DNA from: Bacteroidota bacterium
GTDB taxonomy: Bacteria > Bacteroidota > Bacteroidia > Flavobacteriales > Flavobacteriaceae
Length of the DNA: 42,564 nt
Reading direction: 5' to 3'
NCBI GenBank assembly: GCA_023427845.1
Contig: JAEYZX010000043.1
Span: 1 to 42,564, forward strand
The position numbers and the translations under genes are program-made. Below the pieces are notes generated by a model. It made no database searches and had not been told where the DNA came from. It saw nothing but the letters and a program-made list of their open reading frames with translations. Of the stretch, positions 1-9,007 are shown piece after piece. How positions within the stretch are numbered: the first letter of the stretch is position 1; the number at the start of each line of letters is the position of its first letter.

Positions 1-1
1 A

Positions 2-478
2 TTTTACTCTGACGTTAAGAGAAATCTTTCATGGACAGGTCAGTTGATCGAGTCTGCAGAAAACCGTGGCGGTTTCATTATGCCAAACTCAGTTTATCTT
101 GACGAGACAACTGGAACTTATGTGCCAAATACGTCAATTGTAACAGGTGGTGGTGCTGTTTCGAACTTTATCAACTACTATGGTAGTTACTATTCAACAA
201 CAGGGGAAAACCTTGTAATTGATGCTACTGCATTTAAATTAAGAGAGATTGCATTGAGCTATTCGTTACCGTCTAAGTATTTGGATAGAACAGGATTAAG
301 TACTGTAACTTTCGGTGTACAGGGCCGTAACTTGTTTACTTGGTTGCCTGAGCAGAACAGGTTCTACAATGATCCGGAAACTGGTGAAACATCGACACAA
401 ACAGGTCAAGGTTTAGCCTTTACTGACAGATATCCTGTACAAAAATCGTATGGTTTCTCTGTGAACTTAACTTTTTAA
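2..478 (+). CDS. SusC/RagA-type TonB-dependent outer-membrane receptor, C-terminal end (5' cut by window)
   Basis: The reading frame is open from the first bases of the window to a TAA stop, so this is the tail of a longer gene; about 158 residues are visible. The visible part has the pattern of the last beta strands of SusC-type receptors: a strand with LREIALSYSLP, then a VTFGVQGRNLFTW strand, a YNDPETG loop, and a final YPVQKSYGFSVNLTF strand ending in phenylalanine, as expected for a BamA-inserted barrel. SusC proteins import oligomers through the outer membrane using TonB energy, with SusD as lid. The next gene is a SusD homologue 12 bases downstream, which supports the call. The substrate cannot be inferred because no degradative enzyme is in view. 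Confidence 0.93.
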   Translation, partial: FYSDVKRNLSWTGQLIESAENRGGFIMPNSVYLDETTGTYVPNTSIVTGGGAVSNFINYYGSYYSTTGENLVIDATAFKLREIALSYSLPSKYLDRTGLSTVTFGVQGRNLFTWLPEQNRFYNDPETGETSTQTGQGLAFTDRYPVQKSYGFSVNLTF

Positions 479-490
479 TTAAAAATTATT

Positions 491-2035
491 ATGAAAAAAA
501 ACATTGTATATTTATTTACAGCTAGTATAATGTTGCTTGCCACTTCGTGCAGCGATTATTTAGATGTGAACGATAGTCCAAATACTCCTACTTTGGACCA
601 AATCCCGCCTAATCAGCGATTGTCTGCAGCTCAGACAATGACTTTTAGATCGATCACTGGTGACAATCAGAATTTTGAAACCTCTGTTCGTTCAAACAAT
701 ATGAACCAGCTTGGTAACCTGATGATGAATAGCTGGGCTGGAAACTCGAACAACGTCACGAATCCTTTCAGCGATGAATATCGTGGTACAATTACTTCGG
801 CGTTCTACGATGATATTTGGGGATGGACGTACCGAGGTGTTGCCAACTTCCAGTTGATCATGGATTATGAAAGCGAAGATTTTGATAATCACAAAGCAAT
901 TGCAAGGATTTTGAAAAGCTTTTACATGCAATATATAGTTGACATGTACGGAGATGTTCCTTACACTGAAGCATTTTTGGGACAAGCTAATCTTTATCCT
1001 TCATACGATGATGATCGACAAATTTATCGTGATCTTTATACAAACTTGGATGAAGCAATTGCTCTGATCGAAGGTGCAGACAACGCTGACATGGTTGTTG
1101 GAACTGAAGATGTGATGATGAATGGAGATATGGCTGGATGGGTTCGCTTTGCGAACACAATCAAACTGCGATTGCTAATTCGTCAATCTGGGTTGACTGA
1201 TGCTGATACCCAAACGTATATCAATGAAAAATTGACTGAACTTCAAGGTGTTGCCTATGTTAACGAGGATGTAACTATTAATCCTGGGTATTCAACTGCA
1301 AGTACAACCAGCCAGAATCCGTTTTATGGATGGTATGGTTATACGATTGCTGGACAGCCTACTACGAATCGTAACTTGATTACGGCTACTGCACATGTTG
1401 CTGAGCAATTGAACTCGACTGCTGATCCAAGAAGACCTAGACTTTGGGCTCCATTATCTGGTGGAAATGTGGTTGGAATCGAACAGGGCGAAGACGCTAT
1501 AACTGCGCCAGACAACCCTTCATTCCTAGGGCCTGCAATTGTTCCTGTTCCTGTGGGCACTGACGCCAGCGTAGGTTCGGCAATGGATGGTTATGTAATG
1601 ACACTTAGCGAAGCTAAATTTTTATTGTCTGAAGCTGCATTGAAATATCCTGGACATTTTGCCGGTTATGATGCGGAAACATTGTGGGAAGAAGGTATTG
1701 AAGCTTCGTTTACACGCCTTGGCGCAACTGGTTTTGCCGCTTACCTAACTAACATTAATGGATTCCCTGGCAAAGGATGGACTGCTTCTGCAAACAAACT
1801 TGAGGCAATCATGTACCAGAAGTGGGTAGCTTTAATGAGTGTTAACGCTCACGAAAGCTGGATCGATTATAACAGAACAGGATTCCCTGAAACGCCACTG
1901 CCACTTACAAATGGAGGTGTTGGTCGTCCACTACGTTTGATGTATCCAAATTCTGAGTACGTTGCGAATTCATCAAACGTACCGCCGCAAACTACTGCAG
2001 ATGTATTTGCAACTGGACCGTTTTGGAGACAATAA
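491..2035 (+). CDS. SusD/RagB-like (SusD-like_2 type) nutrient-binding outer-membrane lipoprotein
   Basis: A 514-residue protein with a lipoprotein signal peptide: a basic N terminus, a hydrophobic stretch and a lipobox LATSC with the lipidated cysteine at residue 20. The mature start CSDYLDVNDSPNTPT is the hallmark of SusD homologues, and the following helical part (TPR-like helices around DDIWGWTYRGVANFQLIMDY and ILKSFYMQYIVDMYGDVPYTE) fits the SusD-like_2 subgroup. The acidic residue just after the lipidated Cys fits export to the cell surface. It forms the substrate-binding lid on the SusC barrel encoded immediately upstream (12-base gap), so the two are surely co-transcribed. The ligand is unknown. 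Confidence 0.95.
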   Translation: MKKNIVYLFTASIMLLATSCSDYLDVNDSPNTPTLDQIPPNQRLSAAQTMTFRSITGDNQNFETSVRSNNMNQLGNLMMNSWAGNSNNVTNPFSDEYRGTITSAFYDDIWGWTYRGVANFQLIMDYESEDFDNHKAIARILKSFYMQYIVDMYGDVPYTEAFLGQANLYPSYDDDRQIYRDLYTNLDEAIALIEGADNADMVVGTEDVMMNGDMAGWVRFANTIKLRLLIRQSGLTDADTQTYINEKLTELQGVAYVNEDVTINPGYSTASTTSQNPFYGWYGYTIAGQPTTNRNLITATAHVAEQLNSTADPRRPRLWAPLSGGNVVGIEQGEDAITAPDNPSFLGPAIVPVPVGTDASVGSAMDGYVMTLSEAKFLLSEAALKYPGHFAGYDAETLWEEGIEASFTRLGATGFAAYLTNINGFPGKGWTASANKLEAIMYQKWVALMSVNAHESWIDYNRTGFPETPLPLTNGGVGRPLRLMYPNSEYVANSSNVPPQTTADVFATGPFWRQ

Positions 2036-2059
2036 CTATTAATTATTAAAATTAACACT

Positions 2060-2887
2060 ATGAAAAAATTATTAATGCTTTCGGCCTTGGCCTTCGGACT
2101 GTTCTCATGTTCAGAAGAGGATAGACTTCTCGGAGATCAATTGACCGGAGATAAAATTGTAGGTTTTCAACAGGCGGTAACCAATGTTACTTACTTTGAA
2201 GATATAGGACCGGTAACTATTGAAGTACCTGTAACACTTGTTGGACTTGGTAACGGACAACTATCCAGTTCTGATATTGTCGTCAATTATTCCGTCGATA
2301 TGACGCAGTCTACTGCTGTTGAAGGTCAGGAATTCACTTTTGCAAACAACTCAGGATCGGTTACGATTCCTGCTGGATCCGATTTTGCGATGATTCCTGT
2401 AGTGGTGAATACTGGAAGTTTAAATCCAACCGAAGCTACGAAATTGGTACTTCAATTGAGTTCATCTGACGAAGGCGTAGTTGTTGGTCATCAGTATCAG
2501 CAAGCTACCGTGAATTTCGTTGGTTGCGTTTCTCAGATTCAGACAGGTTCTTACACGGTAACACGTGGACCTGGCTCAACACTGGGTGCGGGTACAACTT
2601 ATCAGGATGTGATTACCATGGTTGGTACCAACACGTTTAGCACAGCGCACACGCCTCCATACCTAGGAGTTAATGAGAGTCCTGCAGGCTTGCCTTCTTA
2701 TGGTTTCATTTTCGAAGATGTTTGTGGCGAAATTACAATGGCACCGCAAAACTTGTTCAATTACTATAGCAATTCTGTAAATGGTTCTGGTCAAGTTATC
2801 GACAGTGATGCAAGCACATTTGAAATCGACCTTGTTGTTGGTGGCGGTACAACGTACTTTACATACCTTACATTTACAAAAAACTAA
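2060..2887 (+). CDS. Surface lipoprotein of a SusCD locus with Calx-beta-like region
   Basis: A 275-residue lipoprotein: MKKLLMLSALAFGLFSC, with the lipobox cysteine at residue 17, followed by the acidic run SEED that resembles the surface-export signal of Bacteroidota lipoproteins. Residues about 40-150 read as a beta-sandwich similar to Calx-beta or DUF1735/DUF4843 modules (for example EGQEFTF then SVTIPAGSDFAMIPVVV and ATKLVLQLSSS). Residues about 155-275 form a second, unrecognised beta-rich domain with two cysteines. It starts 24 bases after susD and is followed 20 bases later by another lipoprotein, so it is an accessory surface protein of the uptake locus, probably a binding protein. 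The precise family was not identified. Confidence 0.8.
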   Translation: MKKLLMLSALAFGLFSCSEEDRLLGDQLTGDKIVGFQQAVTNVTYFEDIGPVTIEVPVTLVGLGNGQLSSSDIVVNYSVDMTQSTAVEGQEFTFANNSGSVTIPAGSDFAMIPVVVNTGSLNPTEATKLVLQLSSSDEGVVVGHQYQQATVNFVGCVSQIQTGSYTVTRGPGSTLGAGTTYQDVITMVGTNTFSTAHTPPYLGVNESPAGLPSYGFIFEDVCGEITMAPQNLFNYYSNSVNGSGQVIDSDASTFEIDLVVGGGTTYFTYLTFTKN

Positions 2888-2907
2888 TTTAAAAAAGTTA
2901 ATCTATT

Positions 2908-3876
2908 ATGAGAAAATATTTAAAGTGGGGTATTGCCTTATTCGTTGCCAGCGCTACGTTGGTATCGTGTGAAGATGATAACGATACCTTGATTGACACA
3001 AGGGGTGAGAAACCTATTCTTACCCTTGAGAGCGCTACATTGAGCGGCGTTGAAGGAGATGAGGTTACTTTTACCATGACTACTGACAGGCCGATCGCCA
3101 ATAATGCCACTTTTAAGTTGGAGGTTGTTGGAGATGAAAGCCAGGCTTCTTTCAGGGACTTTGTCGCTGACGGAACTGAAACCAGTCTCATCGACAGTGA
3201 TCAATCTGGTCCAATAGGGTATATGATGGTTTTCCCTGCATTTGCTACTTCACATACTTTCACTATCACTCTTGATCGTGATTTGATGATCGAAGGAACT
3301 GAAAACCTTGTTTTGGCTATCAGACCTGCGGGCAATATGCTGGTTAATTTTGCGGAAGATTCGCAAAGACTTAATATCGCGATTTCTGATTATGTGAGTA
3401 ATGATATCGGAATCAGTTTAACTTGGGCAGGTGATTTCTATGACTCGTACGGAACACTTCACGAAGGTCCGTACCGTGATTTTGATTTTGACCTGTACGT
3501 TTTTGATTCCAATCTAAACGACATTACTAACGGAGCTGGTTATGCTGGTGAGTATTCAGAGTACGTTGAGTTGGAAAACTTAGCTGACGGTACCTACTAC
3601 ATCTTTGCTGATTTGTATGCCAGAGGTGCGCAGCCTGCAACTCCTGCTGTTGTACCTGTAGAACTTACGGTTTCTAAATTTGGTGTGTGGTCAGAAACCA
3701 TCACATTGGATTATATGACCAACAGTACTGCTTCAGGTGGAAACGGTATGGCAGGCGGTGAAACCCTTGCTGCTTTGTTGATCAAGACCGGTGATACTTA
3801 TGTTCTTGAAACAGAAGACGGAGAAGTTCTTGCGTCTGGAAGATTCTCTTTCGCTGGTACAAGAAATATCAGATAA
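2908..3876 (+). CDS. Surface lipoprotein with Calx-beta-like and PPC-like domains
   Basis: A 322-residue lipoprotein with lipobox ATLVSC (Cys 21) followed by EDDND, an acidic surface-export type start. Residues about 40-170 look like a Calx-beta sandwich (EGDEVTFTMTTDRPI, then FTITLDRDLMIEGTENLVL). Residues about 175-290 resemble a pre-peptidase C-terminal-like or carbohydrate-binding beta fold (DFDFDLYVFDSN, then YVELENLADGTYYIFADLY). It is the last gene of the SusC-SusD-lipoprotein transcription unit and ends 23 bases before a strong intrinsic terminator. The N-terminal half is an analogue of the preceding gene product, so the two probably work together at the receptor. Function beyond surface binding is not known. 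Confidence 0.8.
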   Translation: MRKYLKWGIALFVASATLVSCEDDNDTLIDTRGEKPILTLESATLSGVEGDEVTFTMTTDRPIANNATFKLEVVGDESQASFRDFVADGTETSLIDSDQSGPIGYMMVFPAFATSHTFTITLDRDLMIEGTENLVLAIRPAGNMLVNFAEDSQRLNIAISDYVSNDIGISLTWAGDFYDSYGTLHEGPYRDFDFDLYVFDSNLNDITNGAGYAGEYSEYVELENLADGTYYIFADLYARGAQPATPAVVPVELTVSKFGVWSETITLDYMTNSTASGGNGMAGGETLAALLIKTGDTYVLETEDGEVLASGRFSFAGTRNIR

Positions 3877-3899
3877 TACTGAGTTCGTTTATTTATATT

Positions 3900-3930
3900 A
3901 AGGCTGCCGTTTTCGGCAGCCTTTTTTTGT
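3900..3930 (+). terminator. Intrinsic terminator of the SusCD operon
   Basis: A perfect 10-bp stem (AAGGCTGCCG / CGGCAGCCTT) with a TTTT loop is followed by a T-rich tract. It lies 23 bases after the last lipoprotein gene. Confidence 0.95.
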
Positions 3931-3963
3931 TTTTATTTGGCAATTTTAGCAACGGTAATATTT

Positions 3964-3971
3964 TATCTTTG
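3964..3971 (+). promoter_or_regulatory. -7 promoter element (TAnnTTTG) of the porin gene
   Basis: TATCTTTG matches the Bacteroidota sigma-factor -7 consensus and lies 16 bases before the chosen ATG. A TTTG at 3936-3939 could be the -33 element, but its spacing of 24 bases is longer than usual. Confidence 0.55.
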
Positions 3972-3987
3972 TTTTAACCAAAATCGT

Positions 3988-5931
3988 ATGAAGCGTTTTC
4001 TTTCTGTCATTTTTTTTCTTTTTTCCGCAGTGCTGACTGCCCAGGTTACGCCGGATTCCGAATCAGAGGAACCTGAAAGGCCTTCACTGGCTCCCAAAGC
4101 TGCCGATACTACAAAGCGTGCAGCAATCGATCAGTACAGGATTATAACTTTAGAACGTGATACTACGTTCCTCGACACATCACTTTCCATACAGAAGGAA
4201 TATAAATTCAACTATCTCCGAAAAGACAGTTTCGGGCTTTTGCCATTTTCAAATGAAGGTCAAACCTACAACATACTTGATTTCGCCCATGTAGAACATT
4301 CTCCCTATCCGGAGTTTGGCTATCATGCAAAGCAATTTAACTATCTTGAGGTCGACGACATCAACTACTATAGCGTTGCAACTCCCTTAACCGAACTCTA
4401 TTTTAAAACCGTAATGGAACAAGGGCAGTCACTCGATGCCTTTATAACACTGAACACTTCCGAACAATTTAATTTTTCAATCGCATACAAAGGCCTACGA
4501 TCGATAGGCAAGTACATCAATCAACTTACAAGTGCAGGAAACTTCAGATTTACGACAAGCTACCATACTGCAGACCAGCGATACGTAGCCAATGCCCACT
4601 TTACCGGCCAGGATCTACTGAATGGCGAAAATGGCGGCATCACCAATATTGAAGATTTTGAAAGTGGTGATGAGGACTTCAAAGACCGTGCGCGGCTCAA
4701 CGTTTTCTTTACCGATGCCAAAACCATGCTCAATGGCAAACGTGCGTTTGTCGATCATATGTTTAGGATAAACCGACTGGCAGGTAATAACAACCTTTAT
4801 GTAACGCATCAGCTGAATTTTGAGTATAAATATTTTGAATTCAATCAACAAACGCTTACGAGCAGCCTCGGGGAAGAGACCGGGCCGATACAGCGCTTCG
4901 GTCCTGCTTACCAGGTTGCCGGGATAAACGACCAGGTACGCTATAACCGGATGTACAACAAAGCCGGCGCTGTTTATGAAAACAGCCTCCTCGGAAAATT
5001 TACCTTTTTTATTGAAGATTACCGTTACAATTATTTTTATAACAAAATCATTGTAATGCCCGACGGCCCTATTGTTGGCGCGCTCAACGACCAGATCAAC
5101 AGCGTCGGCGCACAATATGAGTACCGCAAGAACAGGTGGCGCGGCAATTTCCTGATCTCAAATTCGATTTCAGATCATTCGATGTCAAATCTTAGCGGAA
5201 AACTCAATTTCCAATTGGATGACAAAAACAGTATTTCGTTCCAATATCAGCACATCAACAAACTGCCCGACCTTCTATATAATCTGCACCAAAGCGCCTA
5301 TGTCGAATACAATTGGTACAATGATTTCAATAACGAAAAGATCAATAAGATTACAATAAATGCCAATACACTGTGGCTTACGGCCTCCGCGCAGATTGCA
5401 AATTATAACGACTTGCTTTATTTCAGTAATGACGCGGTCGAGCCGTTCCAGATTGTCACTCCTAAGCAATATGGCGACCCCATCAATTATCTGTCGGTCA
5501 AGATTGGCCGGGAGTTTAAATACGGCAAATTCGCACTCGATAATACAGTCCTGTATCAGCAGGTCGATCAGCAGGCCAATATTGTGAATGTTCCTGAAAT
5601 TGTAACACGGAACACACTTTATTTTTCGGATTACTTTTTTAAACGCGCGCTATTTCTGCAAACCGGGGTAACGCTGAATTATTTTACTGAATATTATGCA
5701 AACGATTATAACCCGGTAATCGGAGAACTATTTGTCCAGGACGAACGCAAGATCGGAAATTTCCCAATGGTCGATTTTTTTGTGAACGCCCGCATTCGGC
5801 AAACCCGCATTTTCTTAAAGGCCGAACACTTCAATTCGGCAATGACCGGCAATACATTTTATTCGGCCCCAAATTATCCGTACCGCGACTTCCTTATCCG
5901 ATTCGGGCTGGTGTGGAATTTCTTCCAGTAG
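3988..5931 (+). CDS. Putative porin (Porin_10-like outer-membrane beta-barrel)
   Basis: A 647-residue protein with a clean signal peptide (MKRFLSVIFFLFSAVLTAQ). The ATG at 3988 was preferred over the in-frame TTG at 3937 because it puts the signal peptide at the N terminus and sits just after a -7 element. After a proline/acid-rich linker come the conserved DQYRIITLERDTTFLDTS and YNYLRKDSFGLLPF motifs known to me from flavobacterial 'putative porin' proteins. The rest is strand after strand of alternating aromatic and polar residues, ending in FLIRFGLVWNFFQ. It should form an outer-membrane channel or scaffold; the solute is unknown. It stands alone between a terminator and an intergenic repeat. 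Confidence 0.85.
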   Translation: MKRFLSVIFFLFSAVLTAQVTPDSESEEPERPSLAPKAADTTKRAAIDQYRIITLERDTTFLDTSLSIQKEYKFNYLRKDSFGLLPFSNEGQTYNILDFAHVEHSPYPEFGYHAKQFNYLEVDDINYYSVATPLTELYFKTVMEQGQSLDAFITLNTSEQFNFSIAYKGLRSIGKYINQLTSAGNFRFTTSYHTADQRYVANAHFTGQDLLNGENGGITNIEDFESGDEDFKDRARLNVFFTDAKTMLNGKRAFVDHMFRINRLAGNNNLYVTHQLNFEYKYFEFNQQTLTSSLGEETGPIQRFGPAYQVAGINDQVRYNRMYNKAGAVYENSLLGKFTFFIEDYRYNYFYNKIIVMPDGPIVGALNDQINSVGAQYEYRKNRWRGNFLISNSISDHSMSNLSGKLNFQLDDKNSISFQYQHINKLPDLLYNLHQSAYVEYNWYNDFNNEKINKITINANTLWLTASAQIANYNDLLYFSNDAVEPFQIVTPKQYGDPINYLSVKIGREFKYGKFALDNTVLYQQVDQQANIVNVPEIVTRNTLYFSDYFFKRALFLQTGVTLNYFTEYYANDYNPVIGELFVQDERKIGNFPMVDFFVNARIRQTRIFLKAEHFNSAMTGNTFYSAPNYPYRDFLIRFGLVWNFFQ

Positions 5932-5933
5932 TT

Positions 5934-6052
5934 GGGCGTGCCGGCAATCATCATTCGTCCATAAATCCTGTTTTATCTGCCGTCAGGCTGTACGCGGTAT
6001 CTTTTTAGCTTGCTTCGACGCTAAAAAGGATGCTGCTTCCATCCTTCACGCA
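5934..6052 (-). repeat. Dispersed intergenic repeat, copy 1 (inverse orientation)
   Basis: On the minus strand this stretch shares three conserved blocks with 11337-11438: TGCGTGAAGGATnGAAGCnGCA, AGCCTGACGGC, and ATnGCCGGCACGCCC at the far end. Between the blocks lies a copy-specific hairpin, a 9-bp stem CTTTTTAGC (6001-6009) / GCTAAAAAG (6020-6028). It begins three bases after the porin stop codon. It is non-coding and probably belongs to a genome-wide repeat family. Confidence 0.8.
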
Positions 6053-6145
6053 TTGATGCGGGTCAGAAGTTACCGATGCAATGCTTAATCGATGCTTCCG
6101 GCTAACGCTGTAATCTCTTGCCTTTTACCTATCCAACCTTGTTCC
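6053..6145. other. Intergenic tail between repeat and CBS promoter
   Basis: About 90 bases with no open frame and no recognised signal. It may hold a decayed extension of the neighbouring repeat (GATGCTTCCGGCTAACGC). Confidence 0.4.
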
Positions 6146-6177
6146 TTGAAAAAAGTGCCTCCAATTCCCTACCTTTG
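6146..6177 (+). promoter_or_regulatory. Promoter of the cystathionine beta-synthase-like gene
   Basis: A TTG (-33) at 6146-6148 and TACCTTTG (-7) at 6170-6177 are separated by 21 bases, fitting the Bacteroidota TTG-N17-23-TAnnTTTG pattern. The -7 box lies 22 bases upstream of the ATG. Confidence 0.75.
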
Positions 6178-6199
6178 CAACTTCTTATAAAAAAACGCT

Positions 6200-7561
6200 A
6201 TGAAATACGCAGAAAATATCTTAGGCACTATCGGAAATACACCATTGGTCAAATTAAACAAAGTCACCAAGGAAATTGATGCACTCGTCCTGGCCAAAGT
6301 TGAAACCTTTAATCCGGGGAGTTCCGTAAAAGATCGTATGGCAGTAAAAATGATTGCCGATGCCGAAGCTGACGGTCGCCTTAAACCGGGCGGAACCATT
6401 ATCGAAGGGACTTCCGGCAATACGGGAATGGGATTGGCGTTGGCCGCGATTGTAAAAGGATATAAACTCATCTGCGTCATCAGCGATAAACAATCAAAGG
6501 AAAAAGTCGACATACTCCGTGCCGTAGGTGCCGAAGTTGTTGTGTGCCCAACCGATGTGGAACCAACAGATCCACGTTCATACTATTCGGTTTCAAAGCG
6601 ACTTGGCGAAGAAACCCCGAATTCATGGTACGTAAATCAATATGACAATCCGTCGAATGCAATGGCGCATTACGAACAAACAGGCCCCGAAATCTGGGAA
6701 CAGACCGACGGGAAAATCACCCATTTTGTTGTTGGGGTCGGAACCGGCGGAACAATATCAGGAGTAGCGAAATATCTAAAAGAGAAAAATCCAAATATCA
6801 AAGTCTGGGGAGTGGATACTTACGGATCGGTTTTCAAGAAATACCATGAGACTGGTGAATTCGACGAGAATCAAGTCTATTCATATGTAACCGAAGGAAT
6901 CGGTGAGGACATTCTGCCAAAAAACGTCGACTTCTCACTGATTGACGGTTTTACAAAGGTGACCGATAAGGATGCGGCAATCTATACGCGTAAAATTGCT
7001 CTTGAGGAAGGAATATTCGTTGGCAACTCGGCCGGTTCATGCATCAAAGGATTGCTGCAGCTTAAGGATCACTTTAAGCCGGAAGACGTGGTCGTGGTAC
7101 TTTTCCATGATTCAGGAAGCCGTTATATTGGTAAGATGTTCAACGACGACTGGATGCGCGAAAAGGGCTATCTCGACAGCGAGGTGAAAACCGCCGCTGA
7201 TGCGATTCAAGACCATATCAACGAACCGCTTATAATTGTACGTACAGAAGAGTTGGTAGCTCATGCAATCGAACGCATGCGCAAATACCATATTTCTCAG
7301 ATTCCGGTAATGGATATTACAGGATTCGTCGGTTCAATTGACGAAACCGACCTGTTTAAAAATTTCGGTTCTGATAAGAGCCTTGCAACAAAAGCAATTC
7401 GGGAAGTAATGGGCAAGCCGTATCCAGTCGTGCAGGCCCACACGCCAATCGACGAGGTGACAAAATTGTTTGCCGATAATAACCAGGCGGTGCTTGTGGA
7501 ATTGGACGGAAACAGGCACCATATCATTACCAAGTACGACATCATTAATTCGATTAAATAA
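6200..7561 (+). CDS. Cystathionine beta-synthase / cysteine synthase-like PLP enzyme with C-terminal CBS pair
   Basis: A 453-residue fold-type II PLP enzyme. NPGSSVKDR at residues 39-46 carries the PLP-binding lysine (K44), TSGNTG (71-76) binds the substrate carboxylate and GTGGTISG (181-188) the cofactor phosphate. These are the signatures of the cysteine synthase/cystathionine beta-synthase family. Residues about 335-453 form two CBS domains (MRKYHISQIPVMD; then DEVTKLFADNNQAVLVE), as in eukaryotic CBS, but the haem-binding N-terminal domain is absent. It probably replaces serine or O-acetylserine beta-substituents with homocysteine or sulfide in transsulfuration. The CBS pair suggests allosteric control by an adenosyl compound. 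It is monocistronic: its own promoter is upstream and a hairpin terminator follows. Confidence 0.92.
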   Translation: MKYAENILGTIGNTPLVKLNKVTKEIDALVLAKVETFNPGSSVKDRMAVKMIADAEADGRLKPGGTIIEGTSGNTGMGLALAAIVKGYKLICVISDKQSKEKVDILRAVGAEVVVCPTDVEPTDPRSYYSVSKRLGEETPNSWYVNQYDNPSNAMAHYEQTGPEIWEQTDGKITHFVVGVGTGGTISGVAKYLKEKNPNIKVWGVDTYGSVFKKYHETGEFDENQVYSYVTEGIGEDILPKNVDFSLIDGFTKVTDKDAAIYTRKIALEEGIFVGNSAGSCIKGLLQLKDHFKPEDVVVVLFHDSGSRYIGKMFNDDWMREKGYLDSEVKTAADAIQDHINEPLIIVRTEELVAHAIERMRKYHISQIPVMDITGFVGSIDETDLFKNFGSDKSLATKAIREVMGKPYPVVQAHTPIDEVTKLFADNNQAVLVELDGNRHHIITKYDIINSIK

Positions 7562-7581
7562 CTGTCCGAATGTCATTTCAG

Positions 7582-7618
7582 ATTCCACCCGAGCCTCAAG
7601 CCGCGGTGGAATTTTACT
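7582..7618 (+). terminator. Probable terminator after the CBS-like gene
   Basis: A perfect 8-bp stem ATTCCACC / GGTGGAAT with a 15-base loop is followed by TTTACTTTT. It lies 20 bases past the stop codon. The U tract is interrupted, so strength is uncertain. Confidence 0.65.
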
Positions 7619-7708
7619 TTTATAAGCATCTGATTTTACGGTCAATTATACTTTAGAAACATATTTTTTGTAATTTAGAAGTATATACGCCATACAAAAT
7701 CAGTCACA

Positions 7709-8989
7709 ATGCGCGAAGATTTTCTACATTATCTGTGGAAGTTCAAGAAGTTCGATACTTCAAATCTCTTTACGGTTCGCCGCGAACCAATTATTATTAT
7801 CCATAGCGGAAATTATCTCCAACTTTCTGGTCCTGATTTTTTCAATGCCCAACTTATAATTGGGAACCAGAAATGGGCGGGAAATATCGAAATTCACGTC
7901 AAATCATCCGATTGGTATGCGCATCACCATGAAACCGATGCAGCTTACGACAATGTGATTTTGCATGTGGTTTGGGAACACGACGCCGCTGTTTTCCGAA
8001 AGAACAATACTGAAATCCCGGTTCTTGAGATCCGTCACTTTGTCAACTGTACGCTACTCGAAAATTTCAAAACGTTAACCGCGGCCAAATCATGGATTTA
8101 CTGTGAAAAGCAGTTAGGCACTGTAGATGATTTTCTCTTAAAAAACTGGCTTGAAAGATTGTATTTTGAACGGTTGCAGAATAAAATAGAACCAATCCGA
8201 TCATTGTTGACACAAACAAACCAGGATTGGGAAGCAGTACTGTTTTGCATGCTTGCAAAAAATTTCGGATTAAATACGAACGGCGAAGCTTTCATGAAAA
8301 TAGCAAGTCAGATTCCGTTTGCAATCGTTCGCAAAGAAAGTCATAATCAAACCAGGATTGAGGCGCTTTTGTTTGGCTTTGCCAATTTGCTCATTGCCGA
8401 TAATGAAGACACATATTTCCACGAATTAAAAAATAATTTCACGACACTTGCTCAAAAATACAACCTGCCATCGCCTGCACCCGTAACGGTCGAATTCTTC
8501 AAACATCGTCCTGACAATTTCCCGACAGTTAGGTTGTCGCAGTTCGCGGCGCTGTATTCAACAAGCCATAGCCTGTTTTCAAAAATCATAGACGCCTCAA
8601 GTACGAAATTCCTGTACTCTATTTTTGAAGTTGATGCTTCGAAATATTGGCAAAATCATTACCAATTTGACCGTGAAAGTCCGGCGAAAAGAAAACCCTT
8701 GTCAAAATCGTTTATCGACCTGTTGATCGTGAATACGGTTGTTCCGATAAAATTTGCGTATGCGCAAAGCATTGGCAAAGACAATTCGGATGAACTTGGC
8801 GCTTTGTTGTCTGAAATTAAGCCTGAATCCAATGCTATTGTCGATAAATTTGGCTTACATAGTGTGAGATGCTCCAATGTTTTTGAGTCGCAGGCATTGC
8901 TGCAATTAAAAAACGAATACTGCGCAAAGGGCAAATGCCTTGATTGCGCTATCGGCATATCGTTGCTGAAAGAATCTGAAAATGGATAA
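7709..8989 (+). CDS. DUF2851 family protein
   Basis: A 426-residue soluble protein recognised from its N terminus: MREDFLHYLWKFKKFD, then GNYLQLSGPDFFNAQL, GNIEIHVKSSDWYAHHH and YDNVILHVVWEHD, the pattern of the DUF2851 family of Bacteroidota. The C terminus carries a conserved cysteine cluster, CAKGKCLDC, which could bind a metal. No signal peptide or membrane segment is seen. The biochemical role is unknown. Its stop codon overlaps the -7 element of the next gene, so it ends one unit while a new transcript starts inside it. Confidence 0.88.
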   Translation: MREDFLHYLWKFKKFDTSNLFTVRREPIIIIHSGNYLQLSGPDFFNAQLIIGNQKWAGNIEIHVKSSDWYAHHHETDAAYDNVILHVVWEHDAAVFRKNNTEIPVLEIRHFVNCTLLENFKTLTAAKSWIYCEKQLGTVDDFLLKNWLERLYFERLQNKIEPIRSLLTQTNQDWEAVLFCMLAKNFGLNTNGEAFMKIASQIPFAIVRKESHNQTRIEALLFGFANLLIADNEDTYFHELKNNFTTLAQKYNLPSPAPVTVEFFKHRPDNFPTVRLSQFAALYSTSHSLFSKIIDASSTKFLYSIFEVDASKYWQNHYQFDRESPAKRKPLSKSFIDLLIVNTVVPIKFAYAQSIGKDNSDELGALLSEIKPESNAIVDKFGLHSVRCSNVFESQALLQLKNEYCAKGKCLDCAIGISLLKESENG

Positions 8990-8994
8990 CTTTG
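8963..8994 (+). promoter_or_regulatory. Promoter overlapping the end of the DUF2851 gene
   Basis: TTG (8963-8965), a 21-base spacer and TAACTTTG (8987-8994) match the Bacteroidota consensus. The TAA stop of the upstream gene is itself the first three bases of the -7 box. The next start codon is at 9008. Confidence 0.7.
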
Positions 8995-9007
8995 TAAAAA
9001 ATTCTAT

